Assembly (NCBI GenBank): GCA_004431415.1
Contig: QPMI01000351.1
Coordinates: 1 to 31,719 of the forward strand
Direction: 5' to 3'
DNA from: Cyanophora paradoxa
Taxonomy: Eukaryota; Glaucocystophyceae; Cyanophorales; Cyanophoraceae
DNA: 31,719 nucleotides
In this document: in pieces, positions 19,922-30,393 of the stretch
Layout of the letters: every line of letters begins with the position of its first letter
Numbering within the stretch: position 1 is the first letter of the stretch
Position numbers and translations under genes: made by a program
Notes under the pieces: model-generated
Seen by the model: only the letters and a program-made list of their open reading frames with translations
The model's database searches: none
Told to the model about the DNA's origin: nothing

Positions 19922-22900
19922 ATGGGCAATCTGCCGCCTGTCGTACCGGGAGAGAGGCCGAGGCGCTGGACTCCCGGTCGCGCGTCCGATGTGCTGGATG
20001 ACCTGGAAACGGTGCTCAACGCTGAGGACAGCGGCGCCGGCGCCGGCGTGAGCGGTGCGTGCACTACGAGTGTATCGCCTGAGATTGGCTGATCCTGCGC
20101 AGCGACGCCCAACTGTGCCCGATGCGCCGAGCTCAAGCGGGTCCTCGAACGAGGCGGTGAGCCCGCCGCGCCGCCCCCTGGGTCTGCGCGCCCACGAGCG
20201 CCGGCCGCAGTACGAGACTTCGAAAAGATGCAGGAGGAAATCGGTTCGGCGGGCCTTGAGCGCGCACCACTATGAAGGCGAGCTGAGCGGCCGGCCGCAG
20301 AGACGGGAACGCGGCTGGTCAAGTCGATGGAGGAGCAGCTGGCGCGGTTGAAAGCGGAGGTGAAGTCAGCGAGGGAGGAGCGGGACGTGGAGCGCGTGCG
20401 ACGAGAAGAGCTGGAGGAGGCGCTGCGCGAGGCGACCGCGCCGCCTGAGAGCGCCCCCGACGTCTTCCTCTGCTCGGCGCCCGAGGACCGGCGCGACGCC
20501 GCCCTCGCCCGCGCCACCCTCGCCCTCCGCAAGGCCGGAATCTCCGTCGCGTCCGCCCTCCGCCCGCCCGCCCCACCTGCGAGCGCTCTCCGGCGAGCCG
20601 CCGATCCGCGCCTGCGCGGCAGGGAGACGGCGGGCCTGCGGGGCGTGACAGCGGCGCGGAGCCGCCTGGTTCTGATCGCCGCGTCGGCTGCCTCGCTGCG
20701 CAACGAGGACTGCGTCCGCCTCCTCGCCCGCGGTGCGCAGGCCGGCCCCGAGCGCAGCCCCTGGCGCCCACGCCGCCTCGGCGTCGCGCAGCGCGGGCGC
20801 GGGGCCAGCCGGTGGCCCCGCTGTTCCTGGAGGCGCCGGTGGCGGCGATGGCGGGGGCGGAGGCGGGGTGGCGGAGCAGCTGCAGGCGGCGCGGTGGATC
20901 ATGCCGTTGCCGCCGGCGGGGAGGCCCTCGCCGGGGCCCTCGCCGCCCTCGTGGACGACGTACGCTCCCTCCTCGCCGCCGCCGCCGACGGCCCCGCCCC
21001 GCCCGCCCGCGCCCCGCCCCCGCCTCCCTCCCCGCCGGCCCCGCTCTCCTCCCCGGCTCTTCCGCCTCCCAGCGGGAGCTGGCGGCGGTCTACGTGCTGG
21101 CCGCCGACCCCGCCGAGGCCGGCGCCGCCCTCGACGCGCTGCGCACCGTCGGCCTCCCCGCTCGGTCTGCTCTCTCACGTTTGGTCTTCGTGCCCGGCCC
21201 CGCTGAGGAGGGGGCTCGCCGCAGCGCCGACCCCGCCCCAATCTGCGGGCCTGACGGCCGTCTCCACGAATCCAGTGCGGCACCTCGGAATCTGCACGGC
21301 GCCGCGCGGCGGCGGCGATCCGCCTCTGACGCGCGCCGCTCGCCGCCCGCCCGCAGCGACCGTGGCGCTGCAGGCGTGCAAGCGGGTCGTGCTGCTCGTC
21401 GGCCGCGACACGGCGGCCTCCCGCGCCGCCAAGGGTCCGTCCCGCCCCGCCCCGCCCCGCCCCGCCCCCGCACCTCGCGCGCCGGGCCGGACCAGCGGCG
21501 CGGCCCGCAGAGGCGGTGGCCTACGCGACGGCGCTGGGGCGCAGCGTGCACAGCCTTTGGCTGCAGCCGCCCCCGGCGGCCTCCCCGCCCGAGGCGCACT
21601 GGCTCGCGAGCCTCGCGCCCCTCGCCCGCCCCGCGTGGGCCCCCGCCGGCCCCGCCTCCCTCCCCGCCGCCGCCGCCCGCCTCGCCGCCGACGCCGACGC
21701 CGACGAGGCGCGCCCCGCCGAACCTCCCCCTCCCCACCCTCCCTCAGAGAGCCCCGCGCGCCTGAAAGCCCCGCAGTGCCCGGGCCCTGGCCTGCTGGTG
21801 CTGCCTCCGCCGGCGGCCGGAGGGGAGGACGAGGATGAGGGGCAGGCGCGGGCCGCCCTGCCCGGCGTGTTCCGCTCCCTGCACGAGGCCCTCGCCGCCT
21901 GCCCGCAGGGCGCGGCGACGGCGCGCCCCTCCCCGCCCCCTCGTCCCCCCTCGCTGCGCTCACGGGGGTGCGGGAGCAGAGGTGTACGTGTGCGCGGGCG
22001 AGCACGCGCTGCGGGGCGCGCTGCGGGTGCGGGGCGGGGGCGCCTGGAGGGCCTCCCCGGCACCCGGCCCGTGCTCCTCGCCCGGGGGCGGCGGCCCCGC
22101 GCTCCTCCTCGAGGCCGACGAGCCCCGCGGGCGCACGTGCCCCCGGAGGAGGGCGGCCTCCTGCGCCGCCTGGAGCTCCGGCACGGCGGCGGGTGCGGGG
22201 CGGGCGGGTGCGGGGCGCTGGTGCGGGCGGGGCGGGGACGTGGACGCTGGAGGAGTGCGTGCTGGACGCCGCCTCGTGCGGCGGCTCGCTGCTCGCCGCG
22301 CCCGTCGAGCGCCGGCTCGCCCCGCCCGCCTTCGAGGGGAGGAGCCCGACGAGGACCCCCGCGTCTGCGTGCGCGCCCCGCCCCCGCCCCGCCCCGCCTC
22401 CGCCCCCGCTCACGGGCGAGGGCGCCGGCAGCTGCGGGCAGTGCGCTGCGAGCTGCGGGCCGCGTGCGCGCCGCTCGACGCCGCCTTCGACTGGCTCGAG
22501 GAGTGCGTCGCCTCCTTCGGCGCACACCCCATCCCCGTGCGAGCCCCACCGCCCCGCGGCCGGCCCGGGCGCCGAGGGGCGGGTGCGGCAGGGGCGCGGG
22601 TGGAGCGAGCGGGTGCAGGCGAGCCTCCTTCGCATGCAGAGCCTCGCGGCGGCGGCCGCCTCCCGCGGGCGCCCCGCCCTGCCTCCTTCCTCACCCTCGT
22701 GCGGCCCCCGCCCGCCCGGCACCGCCCCGCCCGGCACCGCGCGCAGCTCGCGCTCACGAGGCTCCCTGCAGGCCGCCCCGGCGGGGGAGGCGCCGACGGC
22801 ACAGCAGCTCGCCGGCCTGCGCCGCCTCGCGGCCGCCAAAGCCCGTTCCCGCCAGCCCCGCCCCGGACCCCCTCCCGCCCTCTCCTGAGAGACGCCTGCG

Positions 22901-23894
22901 GTCGCAGGGGGAGCCGCTCACGCTGCGGGTGGCCCCCGCGGGGGCCTGCGGGGCATCGCCGGCGGGCGAGGGGCCCCTGGCGGCCTCTCTCGCCGAGGCG
23001 GCCCGTCTCGCCGCCGACGGCGACCGCATCCTCCTGCTCCCCGGTACCCCCCTCCGCCTCCTCCCCCCAACAAGGCTGACGGGGCCGAAGGGCGGCACCC
23101 GGTGGCGCCGGGGCGAGTGCGGCTGCCGGCGCTGGCGGGTCTGGAGGGCGCCGGGGCGGCCGTGGTGCCCGACCCGCTGGCCCCGCCGGGCCCCGAGCCG
23201 TTCCTCCTCGAGCTGCGGGGCGGCCCGGGGAGCCCGGGGCCCCCGCCCTCCTCGCCGCCCTCTCCCTCGGGCCCCTCCCGCCCCCGCCCCCGGCCCCGCC
23301 CCGGCCCCGCGCCCTCCTCCGCCTCGCCGGCGGCCCCTGGCGCGCCGCCGACTGCACCTTCGACGCCGGCCCCGCCGCGCCCGGCCCCGGCGCGGCGGCG
23401 CTGCTCTGGCTGCAGGAGGGCGCCTCGCTGCGCGCCGAGGCCTGCACGCTGCGCGCCTCCGGGGCCGCCGGCTCCTCCTCGGCCCCGCCGCCTCCGCCTC
23501 CCTCACCGTGCGCGGCCCCGTCCTCGCCCGCGCCCGCGTCCCCGCTCGAGGGCGCGCGACGGCGGCGCAGGGCGGGGCGGCTGCGGGGTGTGCGCCCCTC
23601 GCCGCCCGCCTTGGGGAGGGCGGGCGCCTCGAGCCGGCGGAGGAGGGCGCCTGCACGTCCCACGGCGTCGCCCTTTCCGAGGACCGGCCGCCCGCCGGCA
23701 TTGACCCCGCCCTCATCCCGCCCGCCGCCCCCGCGGAGGCCGCCGCCGGGGCCGTCGGCGCTGAGAGCCCCTCGCGAACGGAGCCGCCCGCCGGGCCCGC
23801 TTCTCCGGGCTTGGCGCCGGCGGCCGCGACCCCGCGGGAAACCCCGCGGAGGACGCCCCGAGCCAGCGAGGATGTGCTGGAAGACTTGCGATAG
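19922..23894 (+). CDS. Multidomain protein: coiled coil, TIR, degenerate TIR, beta-helix-like repeats
   Basis: First exons 19922-20054, 20103-20156, 20211-20243, 20301-20732 and 20792-about 20870 join in phase. The start MGNLPPVV has Gly2, a possible myristoylation signal. A Cys pair (CARC) and a charged coiled coil (MEEQLARLKAEVKSAREE, residue 83 on) precede a TIR domain from about residue 126: DVFLCSAPEDRR, LALRKAGISVAS, RSRLVLIAASAAS, then across an intron PVAPLFLEAP. A second TIR-like unit follows in pieces: ELAAVYVLAADP (about 21076), CKRVVLLVGRDTA (about 21378) and EAVAYATALGRSVHSLWL (about 21512-21565). After that come LPGVFRSLHEALAACPQG (about 21860), EVYVCAGEHALRGAL, TWTLEECVLDAASCGGSLL (about 22240) and LAEAARLAADGDRILLLPG (about 22992), typical of right-handed parallel beta-helix repeats. 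The end frame closes at 23892-23894. Splicing from 20870 to 23500 is unresolved. The role is unknown; TIR domains act as NAD-cleaving enzymes or assembly modules. Confidence 0.65.
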
Positions 23895-24316
23895 CATGCA
23901 GCGTAAACGGTCCCTGATAGGCGAGCTATTGCTGTAGATAGCAGGCGGGCGGGCGACCCCGGAAGCCCCGCCGACCGCCCCCTTCGAGCGCCTCTAGTCT
24001 CTGGTTTGCGCCTCCAGTAAGAAAGAGAGGGCAATCTCAGGAGCATCCCGGGCGCCAGGAAAGGAAAGGAAAACCCACTCGCAGGACGCGAGTCCATCAC
24101 GCCATCCGAAGGCATCCCGATGCAAGAGAGCACCAGGTGGTCTTCCAGAAAGCGCCAAAATGAAACATGTTTCTGATTTGAAGTGTTATGAACAGGAAAT
24201 TCATAGAATTAGCGAAGCAGCTGCCGCGAGCGACCGCCGATGCTGGGTGGGGTCACTCGGGAAGCCAGAACTATCCGCCGTTCCGCACGCGGCGGCGGCA
24301 CTTCGAGCACGAGCAA
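23895..24316. other. Convergent intergenic region, 3' ends of the TIR and ATP synthase genes
   Basis: The two genes face each other across about 420 bp. The region becomes AT-richer around 24010-24200 (for example AAAATGAAACATGTTTCTG near 24157). No gene, RNA or repeat was recognised. It presumably holds both 3' UTRs and polyadenylation sites. Confidence 0.5.
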
Positions 24317-25034
24317 TTAGCCGTAGTCGTGCTCCTTGAGCTCGCGGTCGATGATCGCCTTCATCCACGGGTTGAGCTCAAGGATCTCATCAAAGCGCAG
24401 CTCGTCCAGCGGCGGCATGTTCTCAATCGCCTCAATGTCCTTGGCAGCCTGCTCGGCGGCCGCCGCGAGCACCTTGTCGTTCTGCTCCTTCTTCTTGAGC
24501 TGCGCGCCCCCGGGGCGTCGGCAAAGAGGCCACGGACCGACGCGGCGAGCGCGGCGAGCACAGGGTGCGCACCAGCTCCTGGTACTGCGCATAAAGATTC
24601 TGCCACTCCTCCGGCGTCTTGAAAGTGAGCGGCATCTTCGCCACATGGTCCGCCCACTTCTTCTTCTGCTCCTCAACGAAGGCCGTGTCCTTCGTCATCT
24701 TCAGCATCTTGTCCCAATCCGGATCGGGAACATCATCGGGCAGCTTGTTGTGCTCCTCGGTGATCTCTGCCGCGGACGTCATCGCAAGCGGCAGCGGCCG
24801 CACGGGGCCGCGCGCACGGTCGCAGATGGCCTTGAGCTTGAAGATCTCGGCCTTCGCCTCCGGCGAGTTGAACAGCGACGCGTATTTGGTCCACTCGATG
24901 GTCGGAAGGCCAGTCTTCTTCAGCTGGCGGTGGATCTCGAGAACCTCATCCTTGCTGGCCGCAATAGTGTAGGATTCCGGCAGCCGAGCCACCGCCCGGA
25001 CCGGCCGCGAAGCGCGGAAGGCGGCGCGGAGCAT
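24317..25034 (-). CDS. Mitochondrial F1Fo ATP synthase subunit d (peripheral stalk)
   Basis: There are two exons on the minus strand: 25034-24573 (154 codons) and 24499-24317 (60 codons plus stop TAA), separated by a 73-bp GT-AG intron (24572-24500, donor GTGCGC). The product is 214 residues, somewhat longer than the ~165-residue plant and animal forms. The N-terminus MLRAAFRASRPVRAVARL is an Arg-rich, acid-free mitochondrial targeting peptide. Family features follow: LFNSPEAKAEIFKLKAICD, then DVPDPDWDKMLKMTKD (the PIDW-type motif), KTPEEWQNLYAQYQEL, a Lys/Glu coiled coil, and ELNPWMKAIIDRELKEHDYG at the end, which resembles the plant subunit d C-terminus. It forms part of the stator linking F1 to the membrane sector. 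It is divergent from the DENND6 gene, with start codons 75 bp apart. Confidence 0.88.
24500..24572 (-). other. Spliceosomal intron, GT-AG, 73 bp
   Basis: Read on the minus strand it begins GTGCGCACC and ends GGCGCGCAG. It sits between codons for QEL and LKKK, is in phase 0, and restores the frame between two clearly homologous halves of ATP synthase subunit d. It is a reference for the splice-site style in this genome. Confidence 0.88.
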
Positions 25035-25109
25035 GGTCGAACAGACTACCCCCACAACAGTCTCCCCCCCCTTCCAACCGGTGCAAACTCAACACCGGCC
25101 GCCGCGGCG
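25035..25109. promoter_or_regulatory. 75-bp bidirectional promoter / 5' UTR between divergent genes
   Basis: This is all the sequence between the start codons of ATP synthase subunit d (minus) and the DENND6 homologue (plus). It contains an inverted repeat CCGGTG (25078-25083) and CACCGG (25093-25098), a shorter AGACT/AGTCT pair (25043-25047, 25059-25063) and a C-tract at 25064-25071. No TATA box is seen. Both transcripts must have very short 5' leaders or start inside the other gene. Confidence 0.6.
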
Positions 25110-28100
25110 ATGGGGCGCGGCACCGCTGGCGCGAATTTTGTCAATGGGCTCGGCCCGCCGCCTCCGATCGCAGTCTCCGATCCAACGCCGGAGCCTCTAG
25201 GAGGGGACTGGCCGTACCTGCTGGAGCCCTGGATCGTCGGCGTCGCGTTGTGCACGTTCGACCTGGATATCGGGAACAGTGCGCCCGCCGTGTTCGCCCC
25301 CTTCACTCTGCCCTAGCTAGAGGGCGACGCGGGCGCCGCTCGGCGCGTCCCCGGCGCAAGAGCAACTGCCGGGAATGTCCACAACCACGCGCGGCTTACG
25401 CCCTGTCCGCAGAGGTCGAGCAATTGTGGCCGCCCGACGCCCTCTGCGACCAAGACCAACTGAATGTGTAAGCGAGGCTCGCGCATGCGGCTGTGCCCTC
25501 TCTTGCACTGACTGCGCGTCGCCGTCGCCCAGCGCCTACCATGCATTTCCCGACTCGGTGCGCCGTTCCATCCCGCGCGGAGGCGCCCGGGCGCTGACGC
25601 CGCAGCAGATGAGCGCGCGGCTCGGGGACACGTCGTTCGTGTTCCGTATCAAGCTGCACCGGCGGCCGGGCGAGTCGGCGCCCAGCTCGCGGCGCGTCTC
25701 GCCCTCCCCGGAGAGCCTCCCGGGGCGGAAAGCCTCCATGCCGGACGCCCTCGGGGGATGCCTGGCGCCCCCCGACGCGCACCTCCGTCCGGCCTCGTGC
25801 GATCCGGGCGTGGGGGGCGGGGAGGGGGTAGGGGAGGGGGCGGCGCGGCCGCGGCGCTCGCGGACCTTCGCGGACGTGCTGGAGCTGCGGGACCTCGAGG
25901 GCGGGAGCGCCCCCTCGAGCCCCAAGAGCCCGAAGAGCCCCTCCGCCGCCCGCCGCGCCCCGCGCGCCTCGCCACCCGTCGAGCTGCCCCTCCCCCGCGA
26001 CCCCGGCACGCCGCCCCGGCCCCCGGGCCCCTCCCCGGCTCCGGGCTCCGCCCCGGAGCGCACCCGCAGCGCCGCCGCCGGCTACTCGCGGGGCCGTCGC
26101 CGCCGCGGCCGGCGATGTCGGAGCCGACGTCTCCGGCGGCGCCGGGGCGGCGCGGGCCGGCTGCGGATGCCGCCCTCGCCGATCCGCACGGGCTCGGGGG
26201 ACCTCCTCCCCGCCGGCGGCGGCTCCGGCAGCTCCGGCTCCCTCGGCACCCCCGCCAGCGCCGGGGGCGGCGGGGGCGGCGCCGGCGAGGGGAACCCGCT
26301 CGTCTCCCGCTCCGCCCTCTCCCGCAACTTCCTCTACGGCTACGCCCTCTTCCGTGCGCCCCGGCGGCGGGCCCTCGCCGGGGGGCGCCGGCTGAGGGGC
26401 GGGCAGGGCAGGAGCCGGACGCGAGCATCCAGCGCGGCTTCTTCCAGAAGTCCCTCGTCATCCTCTCCCGCCAGCCCCTCGCCGCCTTCTTCCGCCGCGC
26501 CGCCGCCCGCCTCGCCCCGGCCTACTTCGCCCGGGGCGCGGCGGCCGTGGAGGAGTTCCTCGGGGAGGTCAGCGCCTGGCCGGAGCCGCAGGAGGGGGAG
26601 ACCCTCGAGCTCCCCGTCCTCGGAGAGCCCCTCCAGGCCCGCCCCCCCTCTCGGCCTGCGCCGCCCCGCTCAAGCGCCCCTGAGGCGCCACGCTCCCCGG
26701 CCCCGGCGCAGGTGCGCGTGCCCGCGGAGCTCGACCTCACGAAGGAGTCCTGGCTCGCCGGCCCCGCCCCCTCCCCCGTCGACGGCTGCCCCGCCGGCCC
26801 CGCCCACCGCCAGCCCCCGCGCTCCCGTAGGCGGTGCGCCCCGCACGCCCGCCCCGTCCCTGCGCGAGCGGGTCGCGGCTGATCGGGCTGGGTCGGGTCA
26901 GTGCGGCGGGGGGCCGGGAGGGGGGCGCGGGCGGGGCGCGGCCGGCGCTGCTGGGGGAGCGGCCGGGGCTCTTCCAGGAGGTGAACCTGTACGAGACGTT
27001 CGGTCCGCTGCTGCCCAGCCTGCCGCTGCTCTGGGAGATCGTCCTCGCCGCCGAGCCCCTCCTCGTCTTCTCGCGGACGCCAGCCCAGTGCGGGGACGCC
27101 GTGCTCGCCCTCGCCTCGCTCATCGCCCCGCTGCCCTTCGCCGCCGACTTCCGGCCCTACTTCACCCTCCACGACCCCGACTTCGCGGCCTTCTCGCGGG
27201 CCGGGGGGCCCACGCGGGCGCTGCTCGGCGTGACGAACCCCTTCTTCCTCAAGGCCCTCGAGGACTGGCCCCACGTCCTCGCCGTCGGGCGGCCCCCCGA
27301 GGGGCCCCCCGCCGCGTCGTCGGCGCCCCCGCCCCGCCCCGCCTGCCCCTCCCGCCCCCCGCGGCGGCCGGCGGGGGCGCCCCGCGGCGGCGGAAGAGCG
27401 CGGGGCGGCTGAACCTGGTGGCGGAGTACCAGGAGGGCCTGTGGACGGACCGGCGGGCGCTGCGGGGGATGGACGCGGGGCTGCTGAAGCTGCTCGTGCG
27501 CGACGCGGCGAACGCGGAGGCGGCGGCGGCGGTGAACGACGACCTGCTGCGGCGCCACTTCCTCGAGCTCACCTCCGCCTTCCTCGCGCCCTTCGAGGCC
27601 TACTTCGCCCCGCGCCTCCCCGCCGCCCCCTACTCGGAGCTCCCGCCCCTCGAGCCCTTCCGCCAGGACGACTTCCTCCGCGCCATCCAGGCGCCCCCGC
27701 CCCCCGCCCCGCCCCGCCCCGCACCCCCCTCCCGCCTCCCCCTGACCCCCCGGGGCCGCAGAGCGGGGCGCTGGGGGGCGAGCTGACGGGGGGCAAGTCG
27801 AAGGAGCGGGCCGAGTGGGCCTCGCTCTACCGGCGCTTCATCCAGAGCCCGAACTTCGGGGTCTGGTTCGAGGGGCGCCGGCGCAAGGCCCGTGCCGAGC
27901 AGGCGGCCCGGCAGCGGGCGGCCCTCGAGGCGCTGGACGTGGCGGCGGTGACGCGGGGCATGCAGGAGGTCCAGCTCATCGACATGGCCCTCAAGCTCGG
28001 CGACCACCTCGTGCCCGCACCCCTCTCCTCTCCGCGCTTCCCCGAAGACGCCCTCACGCCCGCCGCGGCGCGCAGGAGCGGGAGGGGAGCACGGAGACGG

Positions 28101-28348
28101 CCTTCTACGTCTCCCTCAACGCCGCCCTCGGCGCCGTCCTCGACCGCCTCCCGCCCCGCACCCGCGCCGCCCTCGCCCCCAGGGTCCCCCCGCCCCCCTC
28201 TCTCTCTTTCATTGTCGAAGCCGCCTCTGACACGCGCGCGCAGGTCCCGCCCCCGCCGACGCCCTCCAGCGCCCCTCCCCCGCCCTCCGTGCAGCGCCCC
28301 GTCTCCCACCGCCCCGCGACCCCCTCCGGCGCCCCCGTCGCTCTTTAG
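25110..28348 (+). CDS. DENND6 (FAM116)-type DENN domain protein, predicted Rab GEF
   Basis: Exons 25110-25278, 25413-25467, 25533-26353 and 26407-26636 join in consistent phase; 26712 onward continues with further introns to a stop at 28346-28348. Start MGRGTAGANFV. The DENN order is clear: EPWIVGVALCTFDLDIGN, then across introns KVEQLWPPDA, LNVAYHAFPDS and GDTSFVFRIK (upstream DENN). After a ~230-residue Ser/Pro/Gly-rich insert come LSRNFLYGYALFR, then QRGFFQKSLVILS. The core has LLWEIVLAAEPLLVFS, DFRPYFTLHDPDF and LLGVTNPFFLKALEDWPH, and the tail has LLRRHFLELTSAFLAPFE and LYRRFIQSPNFGVWFEGRR. These are DENND6 signatures rather than other DENN classes. Animal DENND6 activates Rab14 in endosome recycling; the same role here is inferred. 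The insert is unusual for the family. Confidence 0.88.
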
Positions 28349-28667
28349 TCGAACTTCTTGCAGCGATCTCGTAGTTCTCACAGCTATCTGTAGCGCTTAG
28401 CGGCTACACGCTATACTTTGATAGCTAGTCCATGGTTTCTTTGAGCTAGGTCTGCTCGTTGGATTCGCTCCTAGGTTCTTTGAAGCTGATTTCGTTCATT
28501 CTCTTCAAAACATATATACATAGTAAATGTATCGTTCCAGCTAGCGGCGCGCCGAGCGCGAGCCACACGAGGACGGTTTTTGATGGGGGGGGGGAGGGGG
28601 GGGGAAGGGGGGTACTTGGCGATTAGGATCAAATTCCTCGCCCACGCGCACACTGTGACAGCCAGCG
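28349..28667. other. Intergenic region with AT-rich 3' UTR and G-tract
   Basis: After the DENND6 stop the sequence is AT-richer (28350-28540), with CTATACTTTGATAGCTAGTC near 28410 and AAAACATATATACATAGTAA near 28506. A purine tract of almost pure G lies at about 28584-28612. No gene was seen. The G-tract lies about 55 bases before the next gene's start codon. Confidence 0.5.
28584..28612 (+). repeat. Poly-G/purine tract
   Basis: There are four successive runs of 9, 10, 2-separated 6 or similar numbers of G, interrupted only by A. Such a run can form a G-quadruplex and is prone to length variation and sequencing error. It lies just upstream of the hydrolase start codon at 28668. Confidence 0.7.
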
Positions 28668-30393
28668 ATGCAGCGAGCGGCCAAAGCGGTCGCTTCGTAC
28701 GCTTGGGATCGCGCCTACTCGCGCGCGTGGGCGATTGCGTACGGCCTCGCCTCCCCAATTTTGGCGCCCCTCTTCTCGGCCCTGCGCGTTCTCCGCTGGC
28801 TCCTACGCCTCCTGCGCATCGACGCGGATGCCTGGAACGCTGCGGTGTGCGCGCTGGCCATGCGATGCGCCCTGCTGGCACCCCCATCCTTGGTGCCCTG
28901 GCTCTGGAGAGCCGCCGCCCCGATGTGCGAGGGCGCCGGGGTCGCTGCTGTGCGCCTGCACGCCCAGAGCGGAGCGTTCGACTCCTTCACAGTGCAGTTG
29001 AAGTCAGCTTCAAAGTACGCGCGCCATCCCTGTCTTCTCGACAAGCTCACCACGGCCGGCAGGCAGGCGGCGGGCCGCGCGCTGGTCTACCTGCACTCCG
29101 GCATCACGCCGAGCGCGCTTTCGGAGCTCGGCCTCGCCGCCGAGCTCGCCCGCGCTGGCGGCGCGTCCGCCGTCGTCGCCCCGGAGGCCACGATCGAGGG
29201 CGAGGGCGGCGCGCCCGCTTCCTCCCGCCTTTCCGTTCGCGCCGCTCCTCACAGCGCCTCGCAGGCGCGCGCGTTGCCCTGGAGCGGGTTGAGGCCGCCG
29301 TCGCGCACGCGGCCAACGGCGACGATCGCCAGGCGCGGGCTGCCCGCCCCAGCATTTGATCCAGGCTCGCCCCTCCCTGACTAGCCGATCCAGGTGGCCG
29401 TGGCTGGCCTCTCGTCCGGGGCCCTCCTGGCTTTGCTCTGGGGCCTCGCGGGGCGACGGGCGGCGGAGCTCGAAGGGGGGCCCGAGGGGGCGGGCCTGGC
29501 GGTCGAGGTGCCCCTCGCGGGCTCCCTGCTGCTCGAGGTCCCCTTCTCCGCGTCCGAGGGGTACCGCCGCGCGCCCGTCCTCCTCCTCGACCCCCTCCTC
29601 CCGCCCGCGCCCGACGCCGGCGCGCCTGTGCCGCCGGGACCCCGCGACCGCCCCCCTGGACTTCTGCCCCTCCGGGGCGCCTCCGCGCTGCTGCAGCCGG
29701 CCCCCTCGCTCCTTTCCGAGGGCCGCCGCCGCCGCATGCAGGCCGCCCTCGCCTCTGACGCGGCCGTGCCGAGGTCGCCATGCGTCTCCGCGTGCAGGGC
29801 CCGGCGGCGCCGGCCTTGACTGCGTGCGCCTCCGCTCGCAGCCTGGAGGCGCTGGTGGGGGAGCTGGGGCGGCCCGGGGCGCTGCCCCCCGCCGCCCTCT
29901 TCTTCGGCCGCCCGCAGGCGCCCGCGCGCCCCCCCGCTTGGGACCCCCCTCGGAGCCCCGCCCGCGAGCCACCTCCCCGCAGATGGAGGCGGCGCCGCTG
30001 CAGCGCCTGGCCGACCGCATGGCGGGGCGGGGCGAGCGGGGCGGAGACAGCGGCGGCGGCGGGCGGGGCGCCCAAGGCCGGCTGGCGCTCGTGGGCCGCC
30101 GGGCTGCGCCACTGGGGCCGCCCCGCCGAACCCTTCGCCCCGCACACCGTCCGCATCTTCGACGGGTGCGGCTCGAGCCTGGGCCGGGGCGCCCGGGCCC
30201 CCATGGCCAGCGAGGGCGCCGCTTGACGGGGCGGGGCAGGCTGGGCCACGGGGCGGGGCTGCTGTACGCGCGCTGGGGCCCGGCCAGGCGGGAGGCCGCC
30301 GAGGCCGGCGCCTGGCTCGCCGCCGCCTTGGACGCGGCCTCCGAGCCCGAGGGCGCCCCCTCGCGCTCGAGCTCCCGCGGCAAGGAGGAGTGA
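28668..30393 (+). CDS. Probable alpha/beta-hydrolase with N-terminal membrane-associated segment
   Basis: The start is ATG at 28668 (MQRAAKAVASYAWDRAY), followed by hydrophobic segments (residues about 22-45 and 60-85) that could anchor or line a membrane. The hydrolase fold is suggested by GRALVYLHSGITPSALSELG near 29074 (oxyanion-type His-Ser-Gly), the helix ALERVEAAVAHAAN before an intron, then VAVAGLSSGALLALLWGLAG at 29394, a nucleophile-elbow motif (GLSSG). The end frame 30260-30393 has RLGHGAGLLYARWG with a candidate catalytic His and closes on GKEE. The 29333-29393 intron has a GC donor and joins phase 0 to phase 0. Exons between 29620 and 30240 are not resolved. It may be a lipase- or esterase-like enzyme of the HSL type; the substrate is unknown and the family call is tentative. 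Confidence 0.5.

Noticed and set aside
25250-25471. A separate small protein ending QDQLNV.
   Set aside because: Its last part is DENND6 exon 2 (25413-25467); the stop lies within the following intron, and joining with GTAAGC as donor restores the DENN motif.
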